From: Cellulosimicrobium cellulans
GTDB lineage: Bacteria; Actinomycetota; Actinomycetes; Actinomycetales; Cellulomonadaceae
Length of the DNA: 64,000 bases
Direction: 5' to 3'
Assembly: GCF_024124905.1 (NCBI RefSeq)
Contig: NZ_JAMXST010000006.1
Coordinates: 1-64,000, forward strand
Shown here: in pieces, positions 45,901-53,961 of the stretch
Numbering within the stretch: the first letter of the stretch is position 1
Layout of the letters: each line of letters opens with the position of its first letter
Translations under genes and position numbers: made by a program
Notes under the pieces: model-generated
Told to the model about the DNA's origin: nothing
Database searches by the model: none
The model's input: only the letters and a program-made list of their open reading frames with translations

Positions 45901-46539
45901 CACGGTCATGAACCACGGCGGGGAGTTGCTGAACGTCTCCCAGTGCGTGACGTCGTCCTTGATGCGGTCGACCCACCAGCGCTGCGTCGCGTCGGCGTCC
46001 TCGTCCCAGTGGTCCGGGTTCTCGGGGTCCCACCAGTCCACGTCGGTGCGCGTCGTGCCCTCCGGCGCCTTCCACCAGCCGTCGACGGCGCCGCCCGCGC
46101 GCAGGTAGTCCGGTACGTCGGGAGCGTTCCCGCCGCCGACGTTGTAGCGCGCGATGTTGAGGTTGAGGCCCTCGTCGCCGAACACCATGTCCGCGAGCTT
46201 CTCGCGGATCTCGTCCGGGTAGCCGCCCGTGGCGTTGGCGAACCACACGAGGCTCGTGCCCCAGCCCTCGAACGGCGCGCCCGCGTACGACGGGTCGGGC
46301 GTGACGGTGACGCCCGCGACGTCGGCCGCGGCCGACGTCGTACCCGTCGCGGCGACCGCGCCCAGGGGCGAGGCCTGCGCGGGCAGGGCCGCGAGCGCGC
46401 AGCCCGCGACGAGCGCCCCGGCGCCGAGGCCCGCGACGACGCGGGCCCCCGTCCGGCGGGCAGCCGGGCCGCCCGGGCCCGTGCGGCGAGGACCGGGTGG
46501 TCCGCCCCGCGTGGTCGTGTCGGTCTCGGTCGGGCTCAT
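42940..46539 (-). CDS. Secreted multidomain GH30 glycosidase (endo-beta-1,6-galactanase-like)
   Basis: This exported protein has 1199 residues. After an unusually long Pro/Arg-rich signal region (about 1-57), a GH30 barrel plus beta-sandwich (about 80-560) has acid/base Glu263 in DPFNEPNTNYWG and nucleophile Glu371 in PLWMSEVGGNW. Next are a ricin-like trefoil (about 580-720), two bacterial Ig-like domains (about 735-885), a discoidin-like domain (about 890-1030), a cadherin-like beta-sandwich (about 1035-1110) and a C-terminal domain (RCLAGKVYVAVRATN) also present in the protein at 6603. The barrel resembles actinobacterial and fungal endo-beta-1,6-galactanases, which fits the GH42/ABC neighbours. 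The start has AGGAGGTGG upstream. Confidence 0.88.
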   Translation of the reverse strand: MSPTETDTTTRGGPPGPRRTGPGGPAARRTGARVVAGLGAGALVAGCALAALPAQASPLGAVAATGTTSAAADVAGVTVTPDPSYAGAPFEGWGTSLVWFANATGGYPDEIREKLADMVFGDEGLNLNIARYNVGGGNAPDVPDYLRAGGAVDGWWKAPEGTTRTDVDWWDPENPDHWDEDADATQRWWVDRIKDDVTHWETFSNSPPWFMTVSGYVSGGFSSTADQLKTESIDDFAAYLVGVTERLEDAHGIEVDTIDPFNEPNTNYWGTQLGSDGNPTGGRQEGAHMSPALQAKVVPALAAALEGSSTDAVISAMDETNPGTFATNWNAYPQAVRDQVSQLNVHTYGTGQRTTVRDIAKGEDKPLWMSEVGGNWSSTGQDFETMESGLGSAQHIVDDLRELEPSAWVFWQPVEDYANMAPGGESANGMNWGEIQIPFDCTTEDTLETCPIYTNTKYWATQNFTHYIEPGDSLIRSDDASSTAAVSADGTSATVVHVNATKAERAVTLDLSKFGAVGSDATVTPVVTSTAGYLVEGEPVAVETGADGPSATLVVPAESVTTFVVDGVSGVADDAALVQDGHAYRLDGVQADRSLAPSASGTGVVIRTDAPVAEQAWELTALGASEGSGTHRTRYAVTNAATGRQLAVTADTSAVLQDAPADVADTPLAAQWILSTTGDGTFTLVNASSKTLLEVGGQATADGSPVGTYLANSGVNQRWRVVDETVLGTEPVEAFTTPGTAPELPATVTPVYRDGARGALPVTWDVPDDDAWAEPGTVEVTGTVATPTGGEVAATATVVVDELTSTLPARAKAYAGGTPTLPATVTAVAAGGAEVPRPVVWDDAPADAYDAVGVVELSGTADAGAGATLPATVRVQVTEAASANGALAAGTTASATFTEPGYAVGGVVNGNLTDKAWSNWVSGTKRTSDTLTVTLPADRDVTGVVTRFWKDGSSASWAQSVRLQALVGGTWTDVGAPVTVDASPDGPAPAVEIPADVRTSSVRVVLTARANTHLVVSEIEVLAKVPGTGTDATASGITVDGEPLAGFDPAVTAYDVPVAGGVPAVTAVAHDPWATVAVEAADAVPGTTTVRVTAENGTEQAYALRWTADAGSAPVTAVAETRCLAGKVYVAVRATNDGDAPLDVTLATPYGTRTFAGVAPGTNAYQSFASRAASVPAGTAVVTVDGYAPLEVAFDARTC

Positions 46540-46565
46540 CCCTGAGCCACCTCCTTCGCGTCGCT

Positions 46566-46579
46566 GCGAACCGGTTGCT
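46566..46579. promoter_or_regulatory. Candidate operator upstream of the GH30 gene
   Basis: GCGAACCGGTTGCT contains the perfect palindrome AACCGGTT 26 bp upstream of the start codon. The core equals that of the 11188-11199 site but the flanks differ. It does not match the TGTTTACGCAAACA operators of the neighbouring LacI gene. Confidence 0.35.
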
Positions 46580-46617
46580 GCACCGGGTGCGGGTCGTTCC
46601 CGCGGGGTCTGTTCGGC

Positions 46618-46655
46618 CGAGGTAGAGGCGTGGTCATGACCACGCCTCTACCTCG
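46618..46655. terminator. 38-bp perfect palindrome after the beta-galactosidase gene
   Basis: CGAGGTAGAGGCGTGGTCA (46618-46636) is followed at once by its reverse complement TGACCACGCCTCTACCTCG (46637-46655). It lies 13 bp beyond the GH42 stop codon, whose own context is CGAGGTAG, a further copy of the motif. A half copy (CGAGGTAGAGCCGTGGTCA) is found at 53534-53552. Confidence 0.65.
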
Positions 46656-46668
46656 CGCTACCGGGGCC

Positions 46669-48813
46669 CTACCTCGGCGGGGTCGGCTCGGCCGGGCGGC
46701 GGACGACGGCGACGCCGCGCGGCTCGAGCAGGATCGCTCCGGTCTCCGGGGAGCCAGTGCCCGACGGCGCGAGGCGGCGGCCTGCGAGGACGTCGCCCGC
46801 GACGTCGGGCACCTCGACCGGGCGCGCCGTGCGGTTGACGAGGAACCAGAAGTCGTCGGAGCCGTCCGTCCGCACCGCGAGCTCGACGTCGCCGCGGACG
46901 GTGGCGGGCAGCTCGCTGCGCACGCCCGCGTCGTCGAGCAGGCGCGCGAGCACGGGGACGAGGCCGAGGCGCCCGAACCGCGTGGAGACGTACGCGGCGG
47001 AGCCCGCGCCGTCCCCGGACCGGACCGTCCGCCGCGTCACCGCGGCGCGGCCCGCCTGCTCACCGGTCTTGTACCAGCCCAGCACCTCGACGTCGGGGTC
47101 GACGACGTCCACCGGCTCGGTCCACAGGGTGCCCTCGAGCTGCTCGCCCGCGAGCTCGACCGTCGCGCTCTCGCCGTCCAGCAGCGGGGCGAACTCCTCG
47201 ACGCGCACGCCGAGCAGGTCGCGCAGCGCGCCGGGGTAGCCGCCGAGCCACGCGTGGTCGTCCTGGTCGACGACGCCCGAGAAGTACGTGGTGACGAGGT
47301 GGCCCCCGCCCTCGACGAACGCCGTGAGGCGGTCCCGGAGGTCGACGGGGACCACGTGCAGCACGGGCGCCACGACGACGTCGTACGTCGCGAGGTCCGT
47401 CGCCGTGGGCACCACGTCCGCCCGCACGCCGAGCGCGAGGAACGCCGAGTACCAGTCGAGCGCCTCCTGCCGGTAGCGCAGCCGGTCCGTGGGGTGGGAG
47501 TCGAGCTCGCTCGCCCACCACGAGTCCCAGTCGAAGACGATCGCGGCCCGCGCGGGCTTCTGCTCGCTGCCCGCGACGGGGGCGAGGTCGCGCAGGGTCG
47601 CACCGAGCGCGACGACGTCGCGGAACAGGCGTGAGCGCTCGCCGGCGTGCGGGAGCATGCCCGAGTGGTACTTCTCGGCGCCCGCCGCGGACTGGCGCCA
47701 CTGGAAGTAGCAGACCGCGTCGGCGCCGTGCGCGACGTGGGTGAGCGAGTCCCGCGCGAGCTCGCCCGGCTTCTTCGCGACGTTGACGGGCTGCCAGTTC
47801 ACTGCGCTCGTCGAGTGCTCCATGAGGAACCACGGGCGGTGCCGGGCGATGCCGCCCGTGAGGTTCGCGGAGAACGAGAGCTCGTCGAGGGCCTGCGGCC
47901 CGGGGAGCACGTAGTGGTCGTTGGAGACGAAGTCCAGCTCGTCCGCCCAGGCGGCGTAGTCCATGCCCTTCGTCTCGCCCATGACCATGAAGTTCGTCGT
48001 CACGGGGACGTCGGGCGTGACGCGGCGCAGGATCGCGGCCTCCGCGCGCAGGTACTCCCGCAGCGCGTCCGACGAGAACCGCTTGAAGTCGAGCTGCTGC
48101 GTCGGGTTCGGGTGCGACGCGGCCAGGCGGGGCGGCAGGATCTGCTCCCACGCGCTGTAGCGCTGGGACCAGAACGCCGTGCCCCACGCGTCGTTGAGCG
48201 CGTCGAGGGTCGTGTAGCGCTCGCGCAGCCACGTGCGGAACGCGGCGGCGGCGTCGTCGGAGAAGTCGTCGACGTTGTGGCAGCCCAGCTCGTTGGAGAC
48301 GTGCCACGCGACGAGCGCCGGGTGGTCCCCGTACCGCTCGGCCATGCGCTCCACGAGGCGCAGCGCGTGCTCGCGGAAGACCGGCGACGTCGGGCGCCAC
48401 TGCTGCCGGGCGCCCGGCCACAGGGTCTCGCCCGTGCGGGTCTGGGGCAGGATCTCCGGGTGCTTCGTCGTGAGCCACGGCGGCGGCGAGGCCGTCGCCG
48501 TCGCGAGGTCGACCGTGATGCCGTTCGCGTGGAGCAGGTCCATGACCTCGTCGAGCCACGCGAAGTCCCACGTGTGCTCCGTCGGCTGGATCCGCGCCCA
48601 CGAGAAGATCGCGAGCGAGACCACCGTGACGCCCGCCTCGCGCATGAGGCGCACGTCCTCCGCCCAGACCTCGCGCGGCCACTGGTCCGGGTTGTAGTCC
48701 GCGCCGTAGGACAGGCCCGACGGCGCGTACGCGTCGGACGCTCCGACGGCCGCGCCCGGGGGCGTGTGCGGCCCGGGACGGCGCAGCCAGCGGAACGGGG
48801 TGGGGGTGGACAT
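46669..48813 (-). CDS. GH42 beta-galactosidase
   Basis: This 714-residue intracellular enzyme has no signal peptide. It hydrolyses terminal beta-galactosides. The barrel opens SYGADYNPDQWPREVWAEDVRLMREAGVTVVSLAIFSWARIQPTE, the standard GH42 start. The acid/base is Glu175 in HVSNELGCHN and the nucleophile Glu332 in FLMEHSTSAVNW. The trimerisation domain and C-terminal beta-domain complete the usual length of about 690. The ATG at 48813 follows GAGGAG. It is next to a sugar ABC transporter and the GH30 galactanase, so galacto-oligosaccharides released outside are probably imported and split here. Confidence 0.93.
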   Translation of the reverse strand: MSTPTPFRWLRRPGPHTPPGAAVGASDAYAPSGLSYGADYNPDQWPREVWAEDVRLMREAGVTVVSLAIFSWARIQPTEHTWDFAWLDEVMDLLHANGITVDLATATASPPPWLTTKHPEILPQTRTGETLWPGARQQWRPTSPVFREHALRLVERMAERYGDHPALVAWHVSNELGCHNVDDFSDDAAAAFRTWLRERYTTLDALNDAWGTAFWSQRYSAWEQILPPRLAASHPNPTQQLDFKRFSSDALREYLRAEAAILRRVTPDVPVTTNFMVMGETKGMDYAAWADELDFVSNDHYVLPGPQALDELSFSANLTGGIARHRPWFLMEHSTSAVNWQPVNVAKKPGELARDSLTHVAHGADAVCYFQWRQSAAGAEKYHSGMLPHAGERSRLFRDVVALGATLRDLAPVAGSEQKPARAAIVFDWDSWWASELDSHPTDRLRYRQEALDWYSAFLALGVRADVVPTATDLATYDVVVAPVLHVVPVDLRDRLTAFVEGGGHLVTTYFSGVVDQDDHAWLGGYPGALRDLLGVRVEEFAPLLDGESATVELAGEQLEGTLWTEPVDVVDPDVEVLGWYKTGEQAGRAAVTRRTVRSGDGAGSAAYVSTRFGRLGLVPVLARLLDDAGVRSELPATVRGDVELAVRTDGSDDFWFLVNRTARPVEVPDVAGDVLAGRRLAPSGTGSPETGAILLEPRGVAVVRRPAEPTPPR

Positions 48814-48869
48814 GCAGGCTCCTCAGGTGCTCGCAGAGCGGTCGGTGGCGGGTGGGGCCACCGGCGGGT

Positions 48870-48906
48870 GGCCGCGTGGTCGTACCGGGGGCACGACCAC
48901 GCGGCC
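48870..48906. terminator. Hairpin between binding-protein and GH42 genes
   Basis: GGCCGCGTGGTCGT (48870-48883) pairs perfectly with ACGACCACGCGGCC (48893-48906). It lies 52 bp after the binding-protein stop codon and 57 bp before the GH42 start, and may separate expression of the transporter genes from the enzyme genes. Confidence 0.6.
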
Positions 48907-48957
48907 GTTCGGGGCAGGGCCGCCGGGCGCCCCGGCAGGCGCCCGGCGGGGATCAGG

Positions 48958-50298
48958 TCACTCGTTGACGGTGAAGCCCTGCTCGGTGCCGTACTTCGCC
49001 GACGCGTCCTGCCAGGCCTTCAGGCCGTCGGCGAGGGTCGTGCCCGAGACGTACGCCTGGCCCACGGTGTCGTTGAAGATCGAGTTCGCGTAGACCTGGA
49101 ACGGCAGGTACGACCAGCCCTCGACGACGTCGGCAGCGGACTGCGCGAGGACCTCGTTGATCTTCTGGCCGCCGAAGTACTCGGACTCGTAGCCCTGGAA
49201 CTCGTCCGACTCCAGCTCGGCCGTCGTGGCCGGGAACGCGCCGCCGTCGACGCGCGCCTGCACGCCGTCGCCCGCGTTCGCGTACTCGAGGAAGCCGTAG
49301 GCGAGCGCCTGCTGCGAGCTCGCCGCGGTCACGGACAGCGCGGAGCCGCCGTTCTCGGAGCTGGCCGACGCGCCCTCCTCCCACTGCGGGAGCGGGGCCA
49401 CGCGCCACTTGCCGGCGCCGTCGGGCACGCCGGACTCGAGGTTCGCGGGCATCCACGCGCCGATCGCGAGCGTCGCGATCGTGCCGTTGCCGAGGCCCTG
49501 GTACCACTCGTCGCTCCACGAGCTGACCGGCGCGAGCAGGTCCTCGTCGATGAGCGTCTGCCACGTCTCGGCGAACTGCGTGCTGCCCTCGTCCGCGAGG
49601 TCGATGGTCACGTCCGTGCCGTCGACCTGGAACGGCTGGCCGCCGGCCTGCCAGATGAGCGACGTCGTGAAGCCCGCGTCACCCGTGTCGTTGGTGATGT
49701 ACACGTTCGGGTCGGCCGCGTGCAGGGCGCGCGCCGCCTCGACGAAGCCGTCCCACGTCGTCGGCACCTCGATGCCGTGCTGCGTGAAGACCTCCTCGTT
49801 GTAGAAGAGGGCCATGGGGCCGGAGTCCATGGGGAGGCCGAAGATGCCCTCGCCCTGCTGGACGGCGCTCCACGGCCCCGGCGTGAACGTGCCGTCGAGC
49901 TCGTCGGCGCCCAGCGCGGAGAGGTCGGCCAGCGCGTCGGAGAGCGCGAACTGGGGGAGCGCGTAGTACTCGACCTGCGCGACGTCGGGCACGCCCTTGC
50001 CGGCCGCGATCGCGTTCTGGAGCGCGGTGTACTGGTCGTTGCCGGTGCCCGCGTTGACGAGCTCGACGTCGACGTTCGGGTACTTCGCCTCGAAGTCGGT
50101 GACGACCTGCTCGAGCGTGGGCTCCCAGGCCCACACCGTGAGGCTGCCGCCCTCCTCGAGAGCCGCGGCGACGTCGTCGGCCGAGGCCGCGTCCCCGCCG
50201 GAGTCGTTGCCGCCGCCGGAGCTGCAGGCGGCCAGGGCGAGCGCGACGACGCCGGTGGCGGCGACGGCACGCAGGGTGCGGGTGGTGCGGACGGACAT
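48958..50298 (-). CDS. Sugar ABC transporter substrate-binding lipoprotein
   Basis: This 446-residue family-1 extracellular solute-binding protein has a lipobox LAAC with the lipidated Cys at position 25. The mature start is a Gly/Ser linker, then VWAWEPTLEQVVTDFEAKYPNVDVEL and PDVAQVEYYALPQFA, the usual carbohydrate-binding-protein pattern. The start at 50298 (MSVRTTRT) has GAGAGGAAC upstream. It is third in an operon behind two permeases and is preferred for beta-galacto-oligosaccharides from context. The ATPase is missing, which is usual for actinobacterial sugar importers that share MsiK. Confidence 0.92.
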   Translation of the reverse strand: MSVRTTRTLRAVAATGVVALALAACSSGGGNDSGGDAASADDVAAALEEGGSLTVWAWEPTLEQVVTDFEAKYPNVDVELVNAGTGNDQYTALQNAIAAGKGVPDVAQVEYYALPQFALSDALADLSALGADELDGTFTPGPWSAVQQGEGIFGLPMDSGPMALFYNEEVFTQHGIEVPTTWDGFVEAARALHAADPNVYITNDTGDAGFTTSLIWQAGGQPFQVDGTDVTIDLADEGSTQFAETWQTLIDEDLLAPVSSWSDEWYQGLGNGTIATLAIGAWMPANLESGVPDGAGKWRVAPLPQWEEGASASSENGGSALSVTAASSQQALAYGFLEYANAGDGVQARVDGGAFPATTAELESDEFQGYESEYFGGQKINEVLAQSAADVVEGWSYLPFQVYANSIFNDTVGQAYVSGTTLADGLKAWQDASAKYGTEQGFTVNE

Positions 50299-50380
50299 GG
50301 GGGTTCCTCTCACTTCGTCGTCAGACGGATCGGGTGGTGCACACGCGCTGCGGGCGGCAGGGCATGGGGTCGGGGTCCGG

Positions 50381-51337
50381 TCACTCCTTGACGGACCCGG
50401 CGGCGAGGCCGGACTGCCAGTAGCGCTGGAGGAGCAGGAAGGCGGCGACGAGCGGGAGGATCGTCAGCAGCGAGCCGGTGATCACGAGGTCGAAGATCGC
50501 CTCGCCGCCGGCGGTCGCGGCCTGCGCGTTCCACGCGTTGAGGCCGAGCGTCAGGGGGTACCAGTCAGGGTCCTTGAGCATGATCAGCGGCAGGAAGTAG
50601 TTGTTCCAGGTCGCGACCATGGTGAAGAGCAGGACCGTGACGATCCCGGGCGCGAGCAGCGGCAGCGAGACCTGGAAGAACGTGCGGCCCTCGCTCGACC
50701 CGTCCATGCGCGCGGCCTCGAGCAGCTCCGTCGGGATCGACTCGGCCGCGAAGACCCACATGAGGTAGAGGCCGAACGGCGAGATGAGCGACGGGATGAT
50801 GACGGCCCACGGCGTGTTCGTGAGGCCCATCTGGCTGAACATGAGGAACGTCGGCACGGCGAGCGCGGTGCCCGGCACGGCGACCGCGCCGATGACGGTC
50901 GCGAACACGCCGCGCTTGCCCGGGAAGTCGAATTTCGCGAGCGCGTACCCGCCGAGCACGGCGAGGAACGTCGCGCCGCCGGCGCCGAGCACCACGTACA
51001 GGAGCGTGTTCGCGAACCAGCGGCCGAAGATGCCGTCGTCGTAGGTGAGCGTGCGCGCGACGTTGTCGAACAGCGCGAAGTCGCCGCTGAACCAGAGCCC
51101 GAACGAGGAGAACAGGCTCGACTGCGTCTTGGACGCGTTGACGACGAGCCAGAACAGCGGCACGAGCGCGTAGAGCAGGACGATCCCGGTGAGGACGGTC
51201 ATGAGAACGCTGCGGCGCGGGCGGGCGACGCGGTGCGGGGCGCGCGAGCGCAGGCGCACGGGCTTGCGCGTCGTGGTGCGCGGCGTCGTGCGGGCCGCGG
51301 CGGGGACCGCCGGGGTCGAGGGGGTCGTGGCGGTCAT
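50381..51337 (-). CDS. Sugar ABC transporter permease (MalG type)
   Basis: This 318-residue inner-membrane permease has a basic N-terminus of about 45 residues and six hydrophobic helices. The EAA loop is ELLEAARMDGSSEGRTFFQVSLPLLAPG, with the Gly at the expected place. The ATG at 51337 has AGGAGGCC upstream and lies two bases beyond the stop of the first permease, so the two are translated together. It forms the transporter with the genes at 51340 and 48958. Confidence 0.92.
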   Translation of the reverse strand: MTATTPSTPAVPAAARTTPRTTTRKPVRLRSRAPHRVARPRRSVLMTVLTGIVLLYALVPLFWLVVNASKTQSSLFSSFGLWFSGDFALFDNVARTLTYDDGIFGRWFANTLLYVVLGAGGATFLAVLGGYALAKFDFPGKRGVFATVIGAVAVPGTALAVPTFLMFSQMGLTNTPWAVIIPSLISPFGLYLMWVFAAESIPTELLEAARMDGSSEGRTFFQVSLPLLAPGIVTVLLFTMVATWNNYFLPLIMLKDPDWYPLTLGLNAWNAQAATAGGEAIFDLVITGSLLTILPLVAAFLLLQRYWQSGLAAGSVKE

Positions 51338-51339
51338 CG

Positions 51340-52278
51340 TCAGGCCTCCTTGCGCATGCCGCGCAGCTGGACGACGTAGGCCACGATCATCGTGAGGACG
51401 CCCATGATGATGGCGACGGTCGCCGAGTAGTTGTACTGCTGGCCGGAGAACGACAGCGAGTACGCGTACAGGTTCGGGGTGAAGTACGTCGTGATGGCGT
51501 TCGGCGCGAGGCTCTGGAGGATGCTCGGCTCGTTGAAGAGCTGGAACGAGCCGATGATCGAGAAGATGGTCGCGATCACGAGCGAGCCACGGATCGCGGG
51601 GATCTTGATGGCCCGCACGACCTGCCACTGGGACGCGCCGTCGAGCTCGGCCGCCTCGTAGAGCGAGGTGGGCACGACGCGCAGCGCCGAGTAGAAGATC
51701 AGCATGTTGTAGCCCACGAACTCCCAGGTCACGATGTTGCCGATCGACAGCAGCACCCAGTCCGGGGACAGCGGGTTGGGGATCGCCGTGCCGAGCGCGT
51801 CGTTGATGTTGGCGACGAGGCCGAACCGCGTCCCGTACATGAACCCCCACATGAGCGTCGCGACGACGGCCGGGACGGCGTAGGGGAGGAAGATCGAGAT
51901 CCGGAAGAAGTTGCGCCCGTACAGGCGCCCCGAGTCGATCGCGAGCGCGACGAGCAGGGCGATGCCGAGCATGATCGGGACCTGGACCACGAGGAACAGG
52001 CCGACGCGCGACACGCCCGACCAGAACTGCGGGTCGGAGAAGGCGCGCGCGTAGTTGTCGAACCCGACGAACTGGGTGCCGCCGACCATCTGGGTGCGGA
52101 ACAGGCTGAGGTAGATCGAGTAGGCGATCGGTGCCAGGAACACCAGCGCGAAGACCGCCATGAACGGGCCCACGAAGCCCCAGCCGGTCCACGAGCGCCG
52201 TCGGCGCCGGGCCGGGAGGGACGAAGGTGCGCCGACCGGTGGCCGGTGCCCCGCCACGGGTGGGGACGTCGTCGTCAT
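51340..52278 (-). CDS. Sugar ABC transporter permease (MalF type)
   Basis: This 312-residue permease begins with a Pro-rich cytoplasmic tail and WGFVGPFMAVFALVFLAPIAYSIYLSLF, then five further helices. Its EAA loop is SLYEAAELDGASQWQVVRAIKIPAIRG. It is the first gene of the operon; the ATG at 52278 follows GAGGACC. Two LacI operators lie 47-95 bp upstream in the divergent region, so the importer is expected to be repressed without its sugar. Confidence 0.92.
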   Translation of the reverse strand: MTTTSPPVAGHRPPVGAPSSLPARRRRRSWTGWGFVGPFMAVFALVFLAPIAYSIYLSLFRTQMVGGTQFVGFDNYARAFSDPQFWSGVSRVGLFLVVQVPIMLGIALLVALAIDSGRLYGRNFFRISIFLPYAVPAVVATLMWGFMYGTRFGLVANINDALGTAIPNPLSPDWVLLSIGNIVTWEFVGYNMLIFYSALRVVPTSLYEAAELDGASQWQVVRAIKIPAIRGSLVIATIFSIIGSFQLFNEPSILQSLAPNAITTYFTPNLYAYSLSFSGQQYNYSATVAIIMGVLTMIVAYVVQLRGMRKEA

Positions 52279-52324
52279 GCTGGGGTCCTCGTCATCGGGG
52301 GACGGCGACGTCGGTCGTCGCCGG

Positions 52325-52373
52325 TGTTTGCGTAAACATGAGCATGGCACGAGGTTCGGTGTTTACGCAAACA
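52325..52373. promoter_or_regulatory. Twin LacI operators of the galactoside importer
   Basis: TGTTTGCGTAAACA (52325-52338) and TGTTTACGCAAACA (52360-52373) are nearly perfect palindromes with central CG, 35 bp centre to centre. Both lie between the divergent permease and LacI genes, and the repressor is expected to bind them and control both sides. Confidence 0.85.
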
Positions 52374-52452
52374 TCGCCTACGCTGGTCGGTGACCGGCCA
52401 CGATGCCGGTCCGGCACGGGTACTGTGCCGACACCACGAGGACGAGGACGAG

Positions 52453-53520
52453 ATGACCGACGGGCTCGACGACGAGACCCCCGCCCTGACGCGCACCGGG
52501 GGAGCTGCCGTACGCACGGCGCGGCGCGTCTCGATGGCCGACGTCGCGCGCGTCGCCGGGGTCTCCGCGCAGACCGTCTCCCGCGTCTCCAACGGGCACC
52601 CGGGCGTCGTCGAGACGACCCGCTCGCGCGTGCTCGAGGCCATGACCGAGCTCGGCTACCGGCCCAACAGCGCCGCCCGCGCGCTCAAGAGCGGGTCGTT
52701 CCGCACCATCGGCGTCATCCTCTTCTCGCTCGCGACCACCGGCAACGTCCGCACGCTCGAGGCCATCGCGACGTCCGCCGCCGCCGAGGGCTACGCCATC
52801 ACCGTCATCCCCGTCGCCGCGCCCACGCAGGACGGCGTCCACGGGGCGTTCACGCGCCTCGGTGAGCTCGCCGTCGACGCGATCATCCTGCTCATGGAGG
52901 TCCACCTCCTCGACGTCGCACGGGTCAGCCTGCCGCCCGGCGTCCAGGTCGTCGTCGCGGACTCCGACGCCGGCGAGAGCTACGCCGTCGTGGACACCGA
53001 CCAGGCCGACGGCACGCGCCAGGCCGTGCGACACCTGCTCGACCTCGGGCACCGCACCGTGCACCACCTCGCGGGTCCTGCGCTCTCGTTCGCGGCCGAG
53101 CGCCGGACCTCCGCCTGGCGCGCCACGCTCGAGGAGGCGGGCCGCGAGGTGCCGGCGATCGAGCGGGGCGACTGGTCGCCGTCGTCCGGCTACGAGGCCG
53201 GGCTGCGCCTCGCGCAGCGCGACGACGTCACCGCGGTCTTCGTCGCGAACGACCAGATGGCCCTCGGGCTCGTGCGCGCCCTGCACGACACGGGCCGGCG
53301 CGTGCCCGAGGACGTGAGCGTCGTCGGGTTCGACGACCTGCCCGAGTCGAGCGAGTTCCTGCCCCCGCTCACCACCGTCCACCAGGACTTCGCCGAGGTC
53401 GGCCGTCGGCTCGTCGAGCAGGTGCTCCGGCAGGTCCGCGAGGGAGTCCACGAGGCCGGCACCCGCCTCGTCCCGACCCGCCTCGTCGAGCGCGCCAGCA
53501 CCGCCCCGCCCCCGGAGTAG
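52453..53520 (+). CDS. LacI-family repressor of the galactoside import operon
   Basis: This 355-residue repressor has a 35-residue tail before the helix-turn-helix (RVSMADVARVAGVSAQTVSRVSNGHPGV) and hinge (YRPNSAARALKSG). The effector domain is of the GalR/LacI kind (TIGVILFSLATTGNVRTLEAIA, AVFVANDQMALGLVRAL, SVVGFDDLPESSEFLPPLTTVHQD). The ATG at 52453 has a GAGG about nine bases upstream. It is divergent from the ABC importer with two strong operators between. A galactose-containing disaccharide or oligosaccharide is the probable inducer. Confidence 0.9.
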   Translation: MTDGLDDETPALTRTGGAAVRTARRVSMADVARVAGVSAQTVSRVSNGHPGVVETTRSRVLEAMTELGYRPNSAARALKSGSFRTIGVILFSLATTGNVRTLEAIATSAAAEGYAITVIPVAAPTQDGVHGAFTRLGELAVDAIILLMEVHLLDVARVSLPPGVQVVVADSDAGESYAVVDTDQADGTRQAVRHLLDLGHRTVHHLAGPALSFAAERRTSAWRATLEEAGREVPAIERGDWSPSSGYEAGLRLAQRDDVTAVFVANDQMALGLVRALHDTGRRVPEDVSVVGFDDLPESSEFLPPLTTVHQDFAEVGRRLVEQVLRQVREGVHEAGTRLVPTRLVERASTAPPPE

Positions 53521-53961
53521 TCCCCTGGTCTGCCGAGGTAGAGCCGTGGTCACCGTGCTCGACGGCGTGTGGTCGAGTTGGGTGGGCGGGGTGGGTGGTG
53601 GTGCCGCGTCTACCATCCGCCGCTCGTTCCTCGCGGCTCCCGCCAGGCCCGCCACGACGCGGCACCACCACCCACCCCGCCCGCCGTCGTCTCGCCCTGG
53701 TGTCTGCTCACGCGGGCGGCTACCCTGCGGTGCCCGTTCGCCTGCGCCGCGGCGGACGACCCGATCGCGTTGCGCTGCCCGGACGTCGTCATTTTCCCTG
53801 CTCATCCGATGCGTGTTGGTTTCAATGACGTCGGCGCTGAACGGGCGCTGCTCGCCGGGAACGGAAAACAGACACCAAGGCGGGCCAACCGGTGTGCATC
53901 GAGCCCACCTGTTCACGAGTGGGCACGGGTGGGAACGGCGCCGACGCCTTAGCATCGCCGC
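53521..53961. other. 441-bp region between lacI and the KAP-like NTPase gene
   Basis: Its first part holds a half copy of the GAGGTAGAGC palindrome (53534-53552) and copy C of the 45-nt-core element (53581-53685). From about 53760 the base composition falls (CATTTTCCCTGCTCATCCGATG and onward), as in the following gene, so the junction of an acquired segment may lie near 53690-53760. No reading frame is convincing. Confidence 0.5.
53581..53685 (+). repeat. 45-nt-core hairpin element, copy C
   Basis: The 30-bp arms 53581-53610 and 53656-53685 are complementary at 29 positions with one G-T wobble. Next to the core they read GTGCCGCGTC and GACGCGGCAC, quite unlike copies A and B. The core 53611-53655 differs from copy B at a single base. 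It begins 60 bp after the LacI stop, in the same orientation as that gene. Confidence 0.85.

Noticed and set aside
42529-46545. Plus-strand open frame of about 1340 codons opposite the GH30 gene
   Set aside because: The minus strand encodes a GH30 enzyme with both catalytic glutamates; the plus frame has no domain or ribosome site.
53521-53961. Possible small gene between lacI and the NTPase
   Set aside because: The open frames mainly translate the hairpin repeat and have no start signal.
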